From an uncultured Burkholderiaceae bacterium (GTDB lineage: Bacteria > Pseudomonadota > Gammaproteobacteria > Burkholderiales > Burkholderiaceae): a stretch of DNA of 27,328 bases. A program made the translations under genes and the position numbers. The notes under the pieces are model-generated. The model did not search any database, was not told the DNA's origin, and saw nothing but the letters and a program-made list of their open reading frames with translations. The stretch covers positions 1 to 27,328 of the forward strand of contig CALMPB010000371.1 in assembly GCA_937871985.1 (NCBI GenBank). Reading direction: 5' to 3'. Positions 1 to 8,260 of the stretch are shown here, in pieces. The number at the start of each line of letters is the position of its first letter. Within the stretch, counting starts at the first letter, position 1.

Positions 1-45
1 GATCCTCCTTAAATCACAACCTCAAATCTGTGCCATTGGTGCTGA
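1..45 (-). promoter_or_regulatory. Possible ribosome binding site at the left window edge
   Basis: The minus strand ends TTAAGGAGGATC at positions 12-1. This is a strong Shine-Dalgarno-like sequence that would serve a gene starting just outside the window and running leftward. The adjacent bases to about 45 do not continue the trbF frame. This may be the edge of an element inserted in trbF; nothing more can be told here. Confidence 0.3.
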
Positions 46-372
46 CGGCGGACACAAGTTACCAGCGTCGTGCGCGCGTCCGACAAGACCTACCAGGTGA
101 AGTGGGTTGAGACCGCCTATGAACGAGGCGCGCAGGCTGGGAGCACGCACTGGACGGCGATGCTCACGGTCGTGCTCGCGCCGCCGTCCAGCGCCGACCA
201 GCTCCGGCGCAACCCGCTCGGTCTCTACGTCGATGCGGTCGACTGGAGCCGCGAACTTGAACCCGGCGAACAATCGCAACCTCAGCCACGCCCGACTCCA
301 CCGGCGGCAAACCTGCCGCTCGGCTCACCGCTCGATCCCAACCTCGTGCAACCACAGGAGGCCCGTCCATGA
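46..372 (+). pseudogene. trbF: TrbF (VirB8-like) C-terminal remnant, 5' truncated
   Basis: The frame ending at 372 encodes the C-terminal half of the conjugal transfer protein TrbF, the VirB8-like inner-membrane component of a P-type type IV secretion system. Recognisable stretches are VTSVVRASDKTYQVKW from about position 61, WTAMLTVVLAPP, and NPLGLYVDAVDWSREL, followed by a Pro/Gln-rich tail. An in-frame TGA lies at 43-45, before the recognisable TrbF sequence starts near 58. The N-terminal membrane anchor and half the periplasmic domain are therefore not contiguous with this piece. Either the gene was cut by an insertion or deletion whose edge is near 45-58, or there is a frameshift there. 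The stop overlaps the trbG start (ATGA). A GTG at 70 could start a fragment, but it would lack the anchor. Confidence 0.7.
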
Positions 373-1313
373 ACCTTGCACTTCTCGCCGGATTGCTCAC
401 CGGCGCATCCGCCACCGCGACACCACCTGCGGTTTCGCCAACGCCATCTTCTTCGACCACAGTGCCGACTGATGCACCGACTGCGATCGCCATGCCGCCC
501 GTGGTCGTGTCGCCCCCTGTCGTTCCTCATCGGCGGGTACCTCCGTCGGCGGCCGAACTCCGTGTCCAGGCCGCCAACCACGCCGCCACGCTCGAACCGC
601 AGGCGGCCGGCTATATCGACGCCGTCCAGGTCTACCCGTTCAGCGACGGCGCCATCTTCCACGTCTTCACCGCGCCCGGGCAGGTCACCGATATCGCGCT
701 GCAGCCGGGCGAGACTCTCGGGGCTGTTGCGGCCGGCGACACCGTTCGCTGGGTAATCGGCGACACGACCAGCGGCAGCGGCGATGGCAGGCGCACCCAT
801 GTCCTGGTGAAGCCCTTCGCGGCCGGACTGGCCACCAACATCATCATCACGACCGATAAGCGGACCTACTACCTGTCGCTGACCAGCGTGGGCCGCTCCG
901 CGATGGTGGGCTTGTCGTGGACCTATCCACAGGACCAGCTCATTGCGTTTCGGGCGGCCGCCGAGCAGGCTCGCGCAGCCCAGCCGGTCGCGAGCGGGCT
1001 GCAGGTCGACCAGCTTCATTTCGACTATACCATCACCGGCGACCAGCCGGCATGGCGTCCGCTCCGCGCCTTCGACGACGGGCAAAAGACGTTCATCGAG
1101 TTCCCGGCGAGCCTTGGCACCGGCGAGGCGCCGCCGCTGTTCCTTGTCGACGCCAAGGGCACCGCCAGCTTGGTCAATTACCGGCTGCAGGGCCGATATT
1201 ATGTGGTCGACCGGCTGTTCGACGTCGCCGAGTTGCGGCTTGGCCTCAAACACCAGGACATCGTGCGGATCAGTCGCACCCGCGCTGCCGATACGCGACG
1301 GAGGGCATCATGA
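369..1313 (+). CDS. trbG: P-type conjugative transfer protein TrbG (VirB9-like)
   Basis: This 314-aa protein is TrbG, the VirB9-like periplasmic/outer-membrane core subunit of the conjugation machine. The N-terminus (MNLALLAGLLTGASATA) is a short signal peptide, followed by a Pro/Ser/Thr-rich linker. The VirB9 domain starts at about residue 80 with YIDAVQVYPFSDGAIFHVFTA and QVTDIALQPGETL. The C-terminal beta domain carries FIEFPASLGTGEAPPLFLVDAKG and YYVVDRLFDVAELRLG, typical of the family. It overlaps trbF upstream and trbI downstream by ATGA junctions, so translation is probably coupled. The length is normal and no defect is seen. Confidence 0.93.
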   Translation: MNLALLAGLLTGASATATPPAVSPTPSSSTTVPTDAPTAIAMPPVVVSPPVVPHRRVPPSAAELRVQAANHAATLEPQAAGYIDAVQVYPFSDGAIFHVFTAPGQVTDIALQPGETLGAVAAGDTVRWVIGDTTSGSGDGRRTHVLVKPFAAGLATNIIITTDKRTYYLSLTSVGRSAMVGLSWTYPQDQLIAFRAAAEQARAAQPVASGLQVDQLHFDYTITGDQPAWRPLRAFDDGQKTFIEFPASLGTGEAPPLFLVDAKGTASLVNYRLQGRYYVVDRLFDVAELRLGLKHQDIVRISRTRAADTRRRAS

Positions 1314-2512
1314 GTGAGGCGGCGGCACCTTCGAGCCCCAAGCTCGATCCCGAGACGCTGGCGATCCGGGCACGGCCGCCGCGTGCGATCCGGTTCAAGC
1401 GTGGCGCGATCATCGCGATCGCGGCGACCGGCTCGATCAGTCTGGTCGCGGTGACATGGATGACGCTCAGCCCCCACATGCTTCGACATGGCGAGGCACC
1501 ATCGGAGCTGTCGCAGCCCGATACCCGCGCGACCAGCGATGCGCTGAACGGGGCGCCCGCCACCTACGGCGATGTGCCCCGCCTGGGGCCGCCCCTGCCG
1601 GGTGACCTCGGCAAGCCCATCCTCGAGCATCAGCAGGCGCTGGCCGCCGCCGTGAACCCCGCCGACCAGCAGGCACAACAGGCCGAGGCGGCCGAGCGCG
1701 AGCGGCAGCTCGCCGAGCTGAAGGCGGCCCGCGAATCCGGACTGCTCGTGCAGGGACGCCAGTCGCAGTCGGCGACCGAAGGCACGGTGCAGGTGGCGGC
1801 ACCGGCACCCAACGCCCCGACGGCTGCCGAAAAGGTCGCGCTCGATCCGGATCACGATCCCAATGCCCAAGGTCGGAAGACCGCGTTCGTAAGCACCCTC
1901 GACCCACAGGGCGACGTCAACCCGCACGCGCTCACGCCGCTGCCGTCACCCTACACGCTGTCTGCCGGCAGCGTGATCAGCGCGAGTTTGATCACCGGGC
2001 TCCGATCGGACTTGCCGGGGCTCGTCACTGCGCAGGTCACCGAGAACGTCTACGACAGCGCGACGGGTCGCCTGCTGCTGGTGCCGCAGGGTGCGCGGCT
2101 GGTCGGCGCGTACGATAGCGTTGTGGCGTTTGGGCAGAGCCGCGCGCTGATCGTCTGGCAGCGGATCATCATGCCCGATGGAAGCCCGCTGCGGATTGAC
2201 AATGTGCCGGCGACCGATCCGTCCGGCTATGCCGGGCTCTCGGACAAGGTCGTTTTCCACACGTGGCAGCTGCTCAAGGGCGTCGCGTTGTCGACCTTGC
2301 TCGGCGTCAGCTCCGAACTTGCGTTGTCCGGCCAGAGCGATCTCGTGCAGGCGTTGCGGATGTCGACGCAGGATAACGTGTCGCGCGCAGGCGATCAGAT
2401 CACGCAGCGCAATCTGGGTATCCAGCCAACGATCACTATCCGGCCTGGCGCTCCGGTTCGGCTGGTTGTGCACAAGGATTTGGTGCTCGCTCCTGCCGGG
2501 AAGGAGGGCTGA
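1310..2512 (+). CDS. trbI: Conjugal transfer protein TrbI (VirB10-like)
   Basis: TrbI is the VirB10-like protein spanning the envelope in type IV secretion. The 400-aa product has a cytoplasmic N-terminus rich in basic residues, one membrane segment at about residues 29-50 (GAIIAIAATGSISLVAV), then a long Ala/Gln/Glu-rich periplasmic region with likely coiled coil (QQAQQAEAAERERQLAELKAA). The conserved C-terminal domain includes SAGSVISASLITGLRSDLPG, VTENVYDSATGRLLLVPQGARLVGAYDS and GSPLRIDNVPATDPSGYAGL. The ATG at 1310 overlaps the trbG stop. A longer frame extends upstream but lies wholly inside trbG. Confidence 0.94.
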   Translation: MSEAAAPSSPKLDPETLAIRARPPRAIRFKRGAIIAIAATGSISLVAVTWMTLSPHMLRHGEAPSELSQPDTRATSDALNGAPATYGDVPRLGPPLPGDLGKPILEHQQALAAAVNPADQQAQQAEAAERERQLAELKAARESGLLVQGRQSQSATEGTVQVAAPAPNAPTAAEKVALDPDHDPNAQGRKTAFVSTLDPQGDVNPHALTPLPSPYTLSAGSVISASLITGLRSDLPGLVTAQVTENVYDSATGRLLLVPQGARLVGAYDSVVAFGQSRALIVWQRIIMPDGSPLRIDNVPATDPSGYAGLSDKVVFHTWQLLKGVALSTLLGVSSELALSGQSDLVQALRMSTQDNVSRAGDQITQRNLGIQPTITIRPGAPVRLVVHKDLVLAPAGKEG

Positions 2513-2513
2513 G

Positions 2514-2729
2514 ATGGCCGATCTCAAGTTGCCACAGCTTCCCGATCGTACGCCGGTCAAGCTGAGCATCGCGGTCTTGCCGGACCTGCATCAGGCGCTG
2601 ATCGATTATGCCGCGCTTTATGCCCAGACCTATGATCGCGACGAACCGGTCGCCGAACTGATCCCGGCAATGCTTGCCGCCTTTCTCGAAAGCGACAAGG
2701 GCTTCGCTCGGTCGCGGATACGGTCATGA
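2514..2729 (+). CDS. DUF2274 family small protein of trb operons
   Basis: This 71-aa protein (MADLKLPQLPDRTPVKLSIAV...) matches the DUF2274 family, which commonly follows trbI in alphaproteobacterial conjugative elements. Its molecular role is not known. The sequence has a short beta stretch (VKLSIAV) followed by helices (LHQALIDYAALYAQTY and VAELIPAMLAAFLESD), which resembles a small ribbon-helix-helix-like fold; that resemblance is an inference. The start at 2514 is one base after the trbI stop, and the GGAGG in the end of trbI (2504-2508) is well placed as its ribosome binding site. Its stop overlaps the next gene (ATGA). Confidence 0.85.
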   Translation: MADLKLPQLPDRTPVKLSIAVLPDLHQALIDYAALYAQTYDRDEPVAELIPAMLAAFLESDKGFARSRIRS

Positions 2730-2962
2730 CGCGGATCGAGGATTTCGAGAAACGGCGAGGGCAGGCGCGGGACGCGGCGGCGGAACTCGAGGATTTGCCG
2801 GTCGAACCGATCAGTGTGAGGATCGCTGCCGCCGTGAGGCTCACCGGCATCCCGCGCTCAACCCTTTATGAGCTCATCAATTCGGGCGAGATCGAGACGA
2901 TCAAGATCGGGCGCTCGACCTACATTCCCTATCGTTGTCTGAAGCGGCTGATCGGCGGCTGA
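2726..2962 (+). CDS. Excisionase-type HTH DNA-binding protein
   Basis: A 78-aa protein with a MerR/excisionase-like winged helix in its C-terminal half: SVRIAAAVRLTGIPRSTLYELINSGEIETIKIGRSTYIPYRCLKRLIGG. This is the canonical AxxTGIPRSTLYxLIxxGEIxxxKIGR(R)xxI layout of the helix_turn_helix excisionase family. The N-terminal 28 residues are charged. Its start overlaps the stop of the DUF2274 gene, so it belongs to the trb transcription unit. It may be a recombination directionality factor or regulator of the mobile element. No integrase is seen in this window, so which recombinase it serves is unknown. Confidence 0.85.
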   Translation: MTRIEDFEKRRGQARDAAAELEDLPVEPISVRIAAAVRLTGIPRSTLYELINSGEIETIKIGRSTYIPYRCLKRLIGG

Positions 2963-3002
2963 GCGCACAGACAAGCACCGGCCGCGCTGCTATTCCTTCG
3001 TC

Positions 3003-3788
3003 ATGCGCCTCTGGATCCTCAGCGACCTTCACGTCGAACAGTCCATTTGGGATCTGCCGCGCCCATTTCCCGACTTCGATGTTCTGATCGCCGCCGGCGA
3101 CATCCACGATCCGGCGAGCGACGGGGTCCGATGGTTGGCGGAGCGCATAGATCGGCCCGTCGTGTATGTGATGGGTAATCACGAATGGTATACCCATCGC
3201 GAGAAGTTCACCGTCGCCGACGAAGCTGCGCGCGCACGGGCTCTTGCGGAAGAGGCTGGCATCCATCTGCTGATGGACGAGGCGATCGTGATCGACGGCG
3301 TCCGCTTTCTCGGCGCCAGTCTGTGGACCGACTATGATCTGTACGGCACGCGCGCTGCTTCGATGGCCGAGGCCTCGCAGATGATGAACGATCATCGTCT
3401 GATCTACCCGGATACCGAGTCGGGACGGCTGTCGCCGCGCCGGGCGCTCGAATGGCACGAAGCCTCGACCCGATGGCTGGCCGAGCAGCTCACGCCGGAT
3501 GCTTTCGACGGACCGACAGTGGTCGTGACGCACCACCTGCCGCACCCGAATTCGATCGCGGCTCAGTATGCCCATGACAGTCTCAACCCGGCGTTCTGCT
3601 CCGATCTCTCGTGGCTGGTCGAGGGATCAGGCGCAGCCCTTTGGGTGCATGGCCACACGCATTCGAGCTTCGACTATGTGGCGGGCGGCACCCGGGTCGT
3701 CTGCAACCCTAAAGGGTATGGACCGGTTCGTTTTGGCGGGCGGATCGAGAATCTTGAATTCGATCCGATGAAGGTCGTCGAAATTTAG
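3003..3788 (+). CDS. Calcineurin-like metallophosphoesterase
   Basis: This 261-aa protein has all five metallophosphoesterase motifs in order: DLH (SDLHVE, residues 7-12), GD (AAGDIHD), GNHE (MGNHEWY, about residue 58), the HH motif (VVVTHHLPH), and GHxH (WVHGHTHSSFD). The domain binds two metal ions and hydrolyses phosphoesters; the substrate cannot be told from sequence. There is no signal peptide, so it should be cytosolic. It lies 40 bases after the HTH gene in the same direction, with no strong ribosome binding site ahead of the ATG. This places it as cargo of the mobile element. Confidence 0.88.
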   Translation: MRLWILSDLHVEQSIWDLPRPFPDFDVLIAAGDIHDPASDGVRWLAERIDRPVVYVMGNHEWYTHREKFTVADEAARARALAEEAGIHLLMDEAIVIDGVRFLGASLWTDYDLYGTRAASMAEASQMMNDHRLIYPDTESGRLSPRRALEWHEASTRWLAEQLTPDAFDGPTVVVTHHLPHPNSIAAQYAHDSLNPAFCSDLSWLVEGSGAALWVHGHTHSSFDYVAGGTRVVCNPKGYGPVRFGGRIENLEFDPMKVVEI

Positions 3789-3818
3789 CGCGGCCGAACA
3801 CCGCGAACCGGCTAAATT
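3782..3818. terminator. Candidate hairpin terminator after the phosphoesterase gene
   Basis: The arms AATTTAGC (3782-3789) and GCTAAATT (3811-3818) are complementary. Inside them CGCGG pairs with CCGCG, with a small bulge on the 3' side. The structure spans the stop codon of the phosphoesterase gene and lies between convergent genes. A classical uninterrupted T-tract is absent, so the termination role is inferred. Confidence 0.4.
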
Positions 3819-3914
3819 CTCTAAAATTCAGATAGTCACTGCCCTAGTCGCGAGAAATTATCCTTTACCAGATCCAAGTCACAGGTTTGTGAAACCACGT
3901 AGATTTAGAGACAG

Positions 3915-5228
3915 TTATTTCCTCCAGTCATCTCCGTCGCCTTTCCAATGACCGTCGTGATCGGCATCATCAGCTTCATTTTCATCAGGACCATCAATCC
4001 AGCCGCACTCCTCCATAAACTCCCAAGCCCTAAACCAGCTGGAAATCGCATCGACGCGCAAAGTTGGCGCATCGAGATCAGCGCCATCCGCGATTACACG
4101 GTAAAGTTCATCGAGATAGGCGACATAAGCTTCGCGAAAGAGCCCAGTTGGCCTGAAGCCGATATTATGCGTGTAAACGACTTCGCCAGGTGTGCTTACA
4201 ATTCCTTCCCAGGTCGGGAACTCCATCTCGCTCTCGATGGGGTTTGAGATCGCCTGGCGCAGGCCGCGTCTTCCAACGTCGCTCAGCCGCCCATCGAACC
4301 CCATCTGCGGTAACTCGAGAAACGCGCTGCGCTTATCCTCAGGGAGCTGGCCGAGGAGGGTTGCTACCCGGTTGGGCTCAGCGAAGATGAAGGGGTTGAG
4401 CGCGCAGACGAACAGCGTGTTGGCGTAGTAGAGTTCCATTTCCACCCAACGCTTACGCATGAAGCAAAAGCCATGGAGCCCTTCGGCTTCCATCAGTTGC
4501 GCGACATAGCTACTGATTGCCGACAGGTTTTCAACGGTGGTATCGGACGGGTTCTCACCCATCGAGGGGCTGTCGATCCAGCCGGGGACATTGTGAAAAG
4601 AGATTGCCGCGCAGGCCATTGCTCGGTGCGACAGCAGATGGTTGGCGATTGTCTGGAAAGTCTCATCGCTTGGAAGGAACAGTTCGAGTGACAGCGTCGC
4701 AATGTCGTCGCCGTCGAACTTCGGCTGATAGACGATGATGTCGCGCTCGTTGATCAACAGGTCATAGAGATAGGCTTGGGTCGTAATCTTCACAGCCAGT
4801 GGGGCAACAAGCACGTTGACGATGTCCTTACGGCCCGAAAGTTGAAAAGCCCCGGCGACATAGTTGGAATAGGCGAGTAGCTCGGAGAAGGCGTTGCGTT
4901 CGGCCGGCCCCTTTACCTTCAGCTCGAGGATGAACAGGCCGTCCTCGTGCGTGCCGATGAGATCCAGCTCCATCGGCGTGGTGTGATCCGTCGGCAGTTT
5001 CACCTTGCTGCCAACGAACTCGCCGTAGCGAATGAGATTGTGCATTCGCTGAATCCGCCGCAGTGCCTTTGCCTTGAGCACCCGCCAAAATTCGAACGGT
5101 ACGCCTTCATGCGTGAGCGGGGCGCCGGATTGCGCAGTTTCGAATACGGCCGGGTCCGGGTCGACGATTACCGTCTCCAACCCGACCTCGTATAGCAGCT
5201 CGTGGACGGCATCTTCGTCGAACAGCAT
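3915..5228 (-). CDS. Unknown protein with PD-(D/E)XK nuclease-like core
   Basis: The family of this 437-aa protein is not recognised. Residues 86-106 read MELDLIGTHEDGLFILELKVK: an acidic residue at 89, a hydrophobic beta hairpin, then E102-L-K104. This is the D-x(n)-ExK arrangement of PD-(D/E)XK nucleases, with EFVGSKVKLP before it and a helix (RNAFSELLAYSNYVAGAF) after it, as in NucS-like or Card1/RecB-like folds. The rest (residues 180-437) has no motif I can name. The tail is strongly acidic (ENEADDADHDGHWKGDGDD). The start is supported by GGAGAAGGA just upstream of the ATG. The gene is divergent from the restriction-modification operon, which suggests defence or DNA processing, but that is inference. 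Confidence 0.8.
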   Translation of the reverse strand: MLFDEDAVHELLYEVGLETVIVDPDPAVFETAQSGAPLTHEGVPFEFWRVLKAKALRRIQRMHNLIRYGEFVGSKVKLPTDHTTPMELDLIGTHEDGLFILELKVKGPAERNAFSELLAYSNYVAGAFQLSGRKDIVNVLVAPLAVKITTQAYLYDLLINERDIIVYQPKFDGDDIATLSLELFLPSDETFQTIANHLLSHRAMACAAISFHNVPGWIDSPSMGENPSDTTVENLSAISSYVAQLMEAEGLHGFCFMRKRWVEMELYYANTLFVCALNPFIFAEPNRVATLLGQLPEDKRSAFLELPQMGFDGRLSDVGRRGLRQAISNPIESEMEFPTWEGIVSTPGEVVYTHNIGFRPTGLFREAYVAYLDELYRVIADGADLDAPTLRVDAISSWFRAWEFMEECGWIDGPDENEADDADHDGHWKGDGDDWRK

Positions 5229-5321
5229 TGGCGTCCTTCTCCGACTGCCCAGCAGGCAGCACCGCCCTATCTTGGCGCTGAAATGCCTGCGGCACGCCCG
5301 AACGCCTAGCGCTTACACTAA

Positions 5322-5342
5322 TTTATGACAGGACGACATAAA
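5322..5342. promoter_or_regulatory. Inverted repeat, candidate operator of the HTH/R-M operon
   Basis: TTTATG (5322-5327) and CATAAA (5337-5342) form a perfect 6-bp inverted repeat with a 9-base spacer. It lies in the short intergenic region between the divergent nuclease-like gene and the HTH-led R-M operon. Controller-type HTH proteins bind such dyads next to R-M genes. Binding of this site by the adjacent HTH protein is inferred from position only. Confidence 0.35.
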
Positions 5343-5397
5343 GAGCTTGCGCAGGGCAGGGCTGACGTTAGGTATCGGCAACCGCGCGGAACACGCC

Positions 5398-5706
5398 ATG
5401 ACTTATGACGAATTTCAACGGCAAATCGGTAAAGCGGGGCTCACCGTGACCGAGTTTGCCGGTCTCATCCGCATGAACCGCGCCTCGATCTCAAACCTCG
5501 CCAGCAAGGGCGAAGTCCCTGCGCATCTCGCGATCATCGCCTGTTTGATGGGAGAGATGGCCGAGCATCGAGTCGATTTTCGCGCCCCTCTCGCGGCTAT
5601 CGACATCGCGGCGAAAAAGCCCCGGGGCGGGGCAGTCAAAGGCCGGTTTGGCGGCAGCCGGCAGACCGACATGTTCCTTGAAAGCGCTCGGGGGACTGGT
5701 CAGTGA
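5398..5706 (+). CDS. Small Cro/C1-type HTH protein, possible R-M controller
   Basis: A 102-aa protein with a helix-turn-helix at residues 4-45: EFQRQIGKAGLTVTEFAGLIRMNRASISNLASKGEVP. The pattern (two helices, then a recognition helix NRASISNLA) is that of lambda-repressor-like DNA-binding proteins. The C-terminal third is basic and glycine-rich (KKPRGGAVKGRFGGSRQ). I chose the ATG at 5398; a TTG at 5347 would add 17 residues of no clear character. It stands 48 bases before the methyltransferase in the same direction. This is where C (controller) proteins of R-M systems are found, though this protein is longer than most C proteins. Confidence 0.75.
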   Translation: MTYDEFQRQIGKAGLTVTEFAGLIRMNRASISNLASKGEVPAHLAIIACLMGEMAEHRVDFRAPLAAIDIAAKKPRGGAVKGRFGGSRQTDMFLESARGTGQ

Positions 5707-5754
5707 CGAGAGAACATAGTAAGAACATCATCGAGAACCGCAGGGGAGCGTGCG

Positions 5755-7131
5755 ATGACAACGGGTAGAGCAAGGGTCACGCCGTTGCGGCGTCGGCGCA
5801 AGCCGGGCGGCGACACGAACGCACCCGGACTGACTGTCGTCGACCTGTTCAGCGGTGCAGGTGGGCTCTCCGAGGGCTTCCGTCAGGCTGGGTTCACCGT
5901 GATCGCCGGATCGGACAATGATCCGGATGCTCTGGCGACCTATGCCGCCAATTTTCCCGAAGCCGAGGCCATTCTCGGTGACATCCGCCTGCCCGAAGTG
6001 CGCGCGCGGATCAGAGAGGCGGCGCGCTCCGCAACCGTGTTGGTTGGCGGGCCACCCTGCCAGGCGTTCTCGCAGGTCCGCAATCACAGCCGTGTGATCG
6101 ATGACCCGCGAAATTCGCTATACCGCGAGTTCGTCGAAACTCTTCGAGAAGCCGAGCCGCTTGCCTTCGTCATGGAAAATGTGACGGGTATGGATCAGAT
6201 GGGCATCCGCGAGCAGATCCTCGCCGACCTGTCATTGGCCGGCCGCTACGACGTGATCGCGCAGGTGGTCGATGCCGCCGACTTCGGCGTGCCGCAGACG
6301 CGCAAGCGGCTGCTGTTCATCGGTGTTCGGGCCGGAGAAGGAATGACGCCGCCGGTGCTTGCCGGCACGAGTGCCGTCGGTTCCGTCACCCTGGCGCGCT
6401 TCACTGGCAGCCGCCGCCCGCGCTATCAGCTTGTCGTTCAGCAGAATCTGGCAAGCATGCAGCTTGGTGAAGCACTTGCGGACCCGGAGAATTTAAGCGC
6501 CGTCACCGCGCTCCAGGCGTTGTCGGATTTAGCCTCGCTGGCCATCGGCAATCGCGACGACGCTTTGGATTGGTCGGCGCTGCCGGCGCCGGCCAGCGCT
6601 TATCAGCGGATGATGCGCGAAGGTGCCGGCCAGCGCGTGACCAATGTCCAGGTGCCTCGCATCAATCCCGACACGCGGCTGAGACTCGAGGGCATCCCGC
6701 AGGGCGGCAACCACCGCGATCTCGACGAACGCCTACTCGATCGCTTCCTGACCGGACAGCGCTGGGGGCAGGACAATGGATCGGGCAAGCTCTCGCGCAA
6801 GCATTTCTACGCCTATCGCCGGCTGCATCCGGGGATGTGGGCTTGGACGCTCAACACCAAAGCGGATTCGGTTTATCATTATGAGGCTGCGCGCGCGCTG
6901 TCAGTGCGCGAGTTTGCCCGGCTTCAATCCTTTCCCGATCGGTTCGTCTTCACCAGCGATCCGCGCCGCGGCATGATTCCAGGGCGCCATGACGGCGGAC
7001 CGGCGCATTCGCGCTATCGTCAGGTCGGCAATGCCGTCCCGCCCTTGCTTGCGAAAAATGTCGCCCAGAGCCTGATGGCCGAGCTAAACGCTTGCACGCA
7101 GCGCGAAAAGATTCGTGCCGATGCGGGGTGA
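5755..7131 (+). CDS. DNA (cytosine-5) methyltransferase
   Basis: This 458-aa enzyme transfers a methyl group from AdoMet to C5 of cytosine in a specific DNA site. The conserved motifs are in order: I DLFSGAGGLSEGF (30-42), IV GGPPCQAFS with catalytic Cys102, VI FVMENVTGM, VIII QTRKRLLFIGVR, a variable target-recognition region at about residues 220-380, IX LSVREFARLQSFPDRF, and X YRQVGNAVPPLLAKN. A basic N-terminal extension of about 25 residues precedes motif I. GGGGAG upstream of the ATG is a good ribosome binding site. The restriction endonuclease gene follows after 3 bases. Protecting the host against that enzyme is its expected role. Confidence 0.95.
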   Translation: MTTGRARVTPLRRRRKPGGDTNAPGLTVVDLFSGAGGLSEGFRQAGFTVIAGSDNDPDALATYAANFPEAEAILGDIRLPEVRARIREAARSATVLVGGPPCQAFSQVRNHSRVIDDPRNSLYREFVETLREAEPLAFVMENVTGMDQMGIREQILADLSLAGRYDVIAQVVDAADFGVPQTRKRLLFIGVRAGEGMTPPVLAGTSAVGSVTLARFTGSRRPRYQLVVQQNLASMQLGEALADPENLSAVTALQALSDLASLAIGNRDDALDWSALPAPASAYQRMMREGAGQRVTNVQVPRINPDTRLRLEGIPQGGNHRDLDERLLDRFLTGQRWGQDNGSGKLSRKHFYAYRRLHPGMWAWTLNTKADSVYHYEAARALSVREFARLQSFPDRFVFTSDPRRGMIPGRHDGGPAHSRYRQVGNAVPPLLAKNVAQSLMAELNACTQREKIRADAG

Positions 7132-7134
7132 TTG

Positions 7135-8223
7135 ATGGCGGAACCGGAAGTCGTCGCGAAAGAGGAAGAAGCGGTTGAGCGCGCGTTCGGCGCCGACAAT
7201 CGTAACAGGCTGATCGACCTCTATTTCGAGCAACACGGCGACATCGCCCCCGGCACGGCGTGGGCGCATGTCTATCGGTTGCTTCTCTGGCTCGACCCGA
7301 CGACAGGTCTGGCGCATTGCTATGAGAGCGACAAGTCGCAGCCGGGCAAACCCTGGTATGCGCGCTCCCTCGCTTTTCACGACTGGTTGGCCACGGCGCT
7401 CAACGTCGAACCGAACGCGCTGGTTGAGACGATCGACTGGCTGTTCATCAAGGCATGCGCCGATCTGTCGGCGGTGATGCTGCGGCGGGAAGCCAAGCTC
7501 GCCGAAGTGGCAGCGCGGCAACGCGCGCCTTATGCTGATCGCGCTTTCCCCGAACCGGGCAGTGATCCCGAGCTGGTGTCGATCATCCGGCACATCATAG
7601 AGCCCTATCTCAAGAGCGAACCGGCCGAGACAACTTGGCATGGGCTCACCCAGCGCGTGCGGGCGTATCTTTCCGTCCAGAACAAGCGCAAGAATCTGGT
7701 CGGCGAAGGTTTCGAGGATGTGCTCGCCCAAGCCGTCCGGCGTGCATGCAAGCTCCCCGACGATCAGATCTTCACGCGTAGCCTGCTCTACGACATTCCC
7801 GGTTTCAACCGGGCCAAGGTCGGGAGCAAGGAGAACAAGGTCGATCTCGCCATAATCCGCCCGTCGATGCGTACACTGGTCACTGCAAAGTGGAGCGTGC
7901 GCGCCGATCGCGAGAAGCAGTTCCCGACCGAATATGCCGAATATATCAGCGCACAGTCGGAGAACCGGAAGTTCGAATATGTCTTCGTGACCAACGAGTT
8001 CGATCCTGCCCGGCTGATGCGTGCCTGCGAAAATCTTCACAACAACCACCCGATGTTCGACTGCGTCGTCCACATCAACACCGACGGGCTCAAGGCCTGC
8101 TATGGCAGCGCCGTCGGCGGCGACGCGCGCTCGACCGAGACCCAGCGCCGCGTGCTCCAGCATATCGAAGAGGGCCGGCTGATCAGCCTCGAGCGATGGT
8201 TCGACCGGCTAATCGCGCAGTAA
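7135..8223 (+). CDS. Type II restriction endonuclease, CCGG-family signature
   Basis: This 362-aa protein sits directly after the methyltransferase (3-base gap) and is its expected partner nuclease. The C-terminal half contains NLVGEGFEDVLAQA (Glu194), then KVDLAIIRP (Asp237), then TAKWSVRADREKQ. The last motif has Lys252, Arg256, Asp258 and Arg259, so the spacing is K-x3-R-x-D-R. This matches, as I recall it, the catalytic lysine plus CCGG-reading residues of NgoMIV and Cfr10I/Bse634I-type enzymes. A BsaWI-like family is likely. The ATG at 7135 is preferred; the TTG one codon earlier is an alternative. The predicted site therefore contains CCGG with unknown flanks. No defect is seen. Confidence 0.8.
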   Translation: MAEPEVVAKEEEAVERAFGADNRNRLIDLYFEQHGDIAPGTAWAHVYRLLLWLDPTTGLAHCYESDKSQPGKPWYARSLAFHDWLATALNVEPNALVETIDWLFIKACADLSAVMLRREAKLAEVAARQRAPYADRAFPEPGSDPELVSIIRHIIEPYLKSEPAETTWHGLTQRVRAYLSVQNKRKNLVGEGFEDVLAQAVRRACKLPDDQIFTRSLLYDIPGFNRAKVGSKENKVDLAIIRPSMRTLVTAKWSVRADREKQFPTEYAEYISAQSENRKFEYVFVTNEFDPARLMRACENLHNNHPMFDCVVHINTDGLKACYGSAVGGDARSTETQRRVLQHIEEGRLISLERWFDRLIAQ

Positions 8224-8260
8224 TAGCCAGGCGCACCGCCGGTTCCTATCTTCCGGCCTG

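Noticed and set aside
917..1309. TrbI extended upstream to 917
   Set aside because: The extension lies wholly in trbG in another frame and gives an Arg-rich non-family sequence; the ATG at 1310 is the normal TrbI start.
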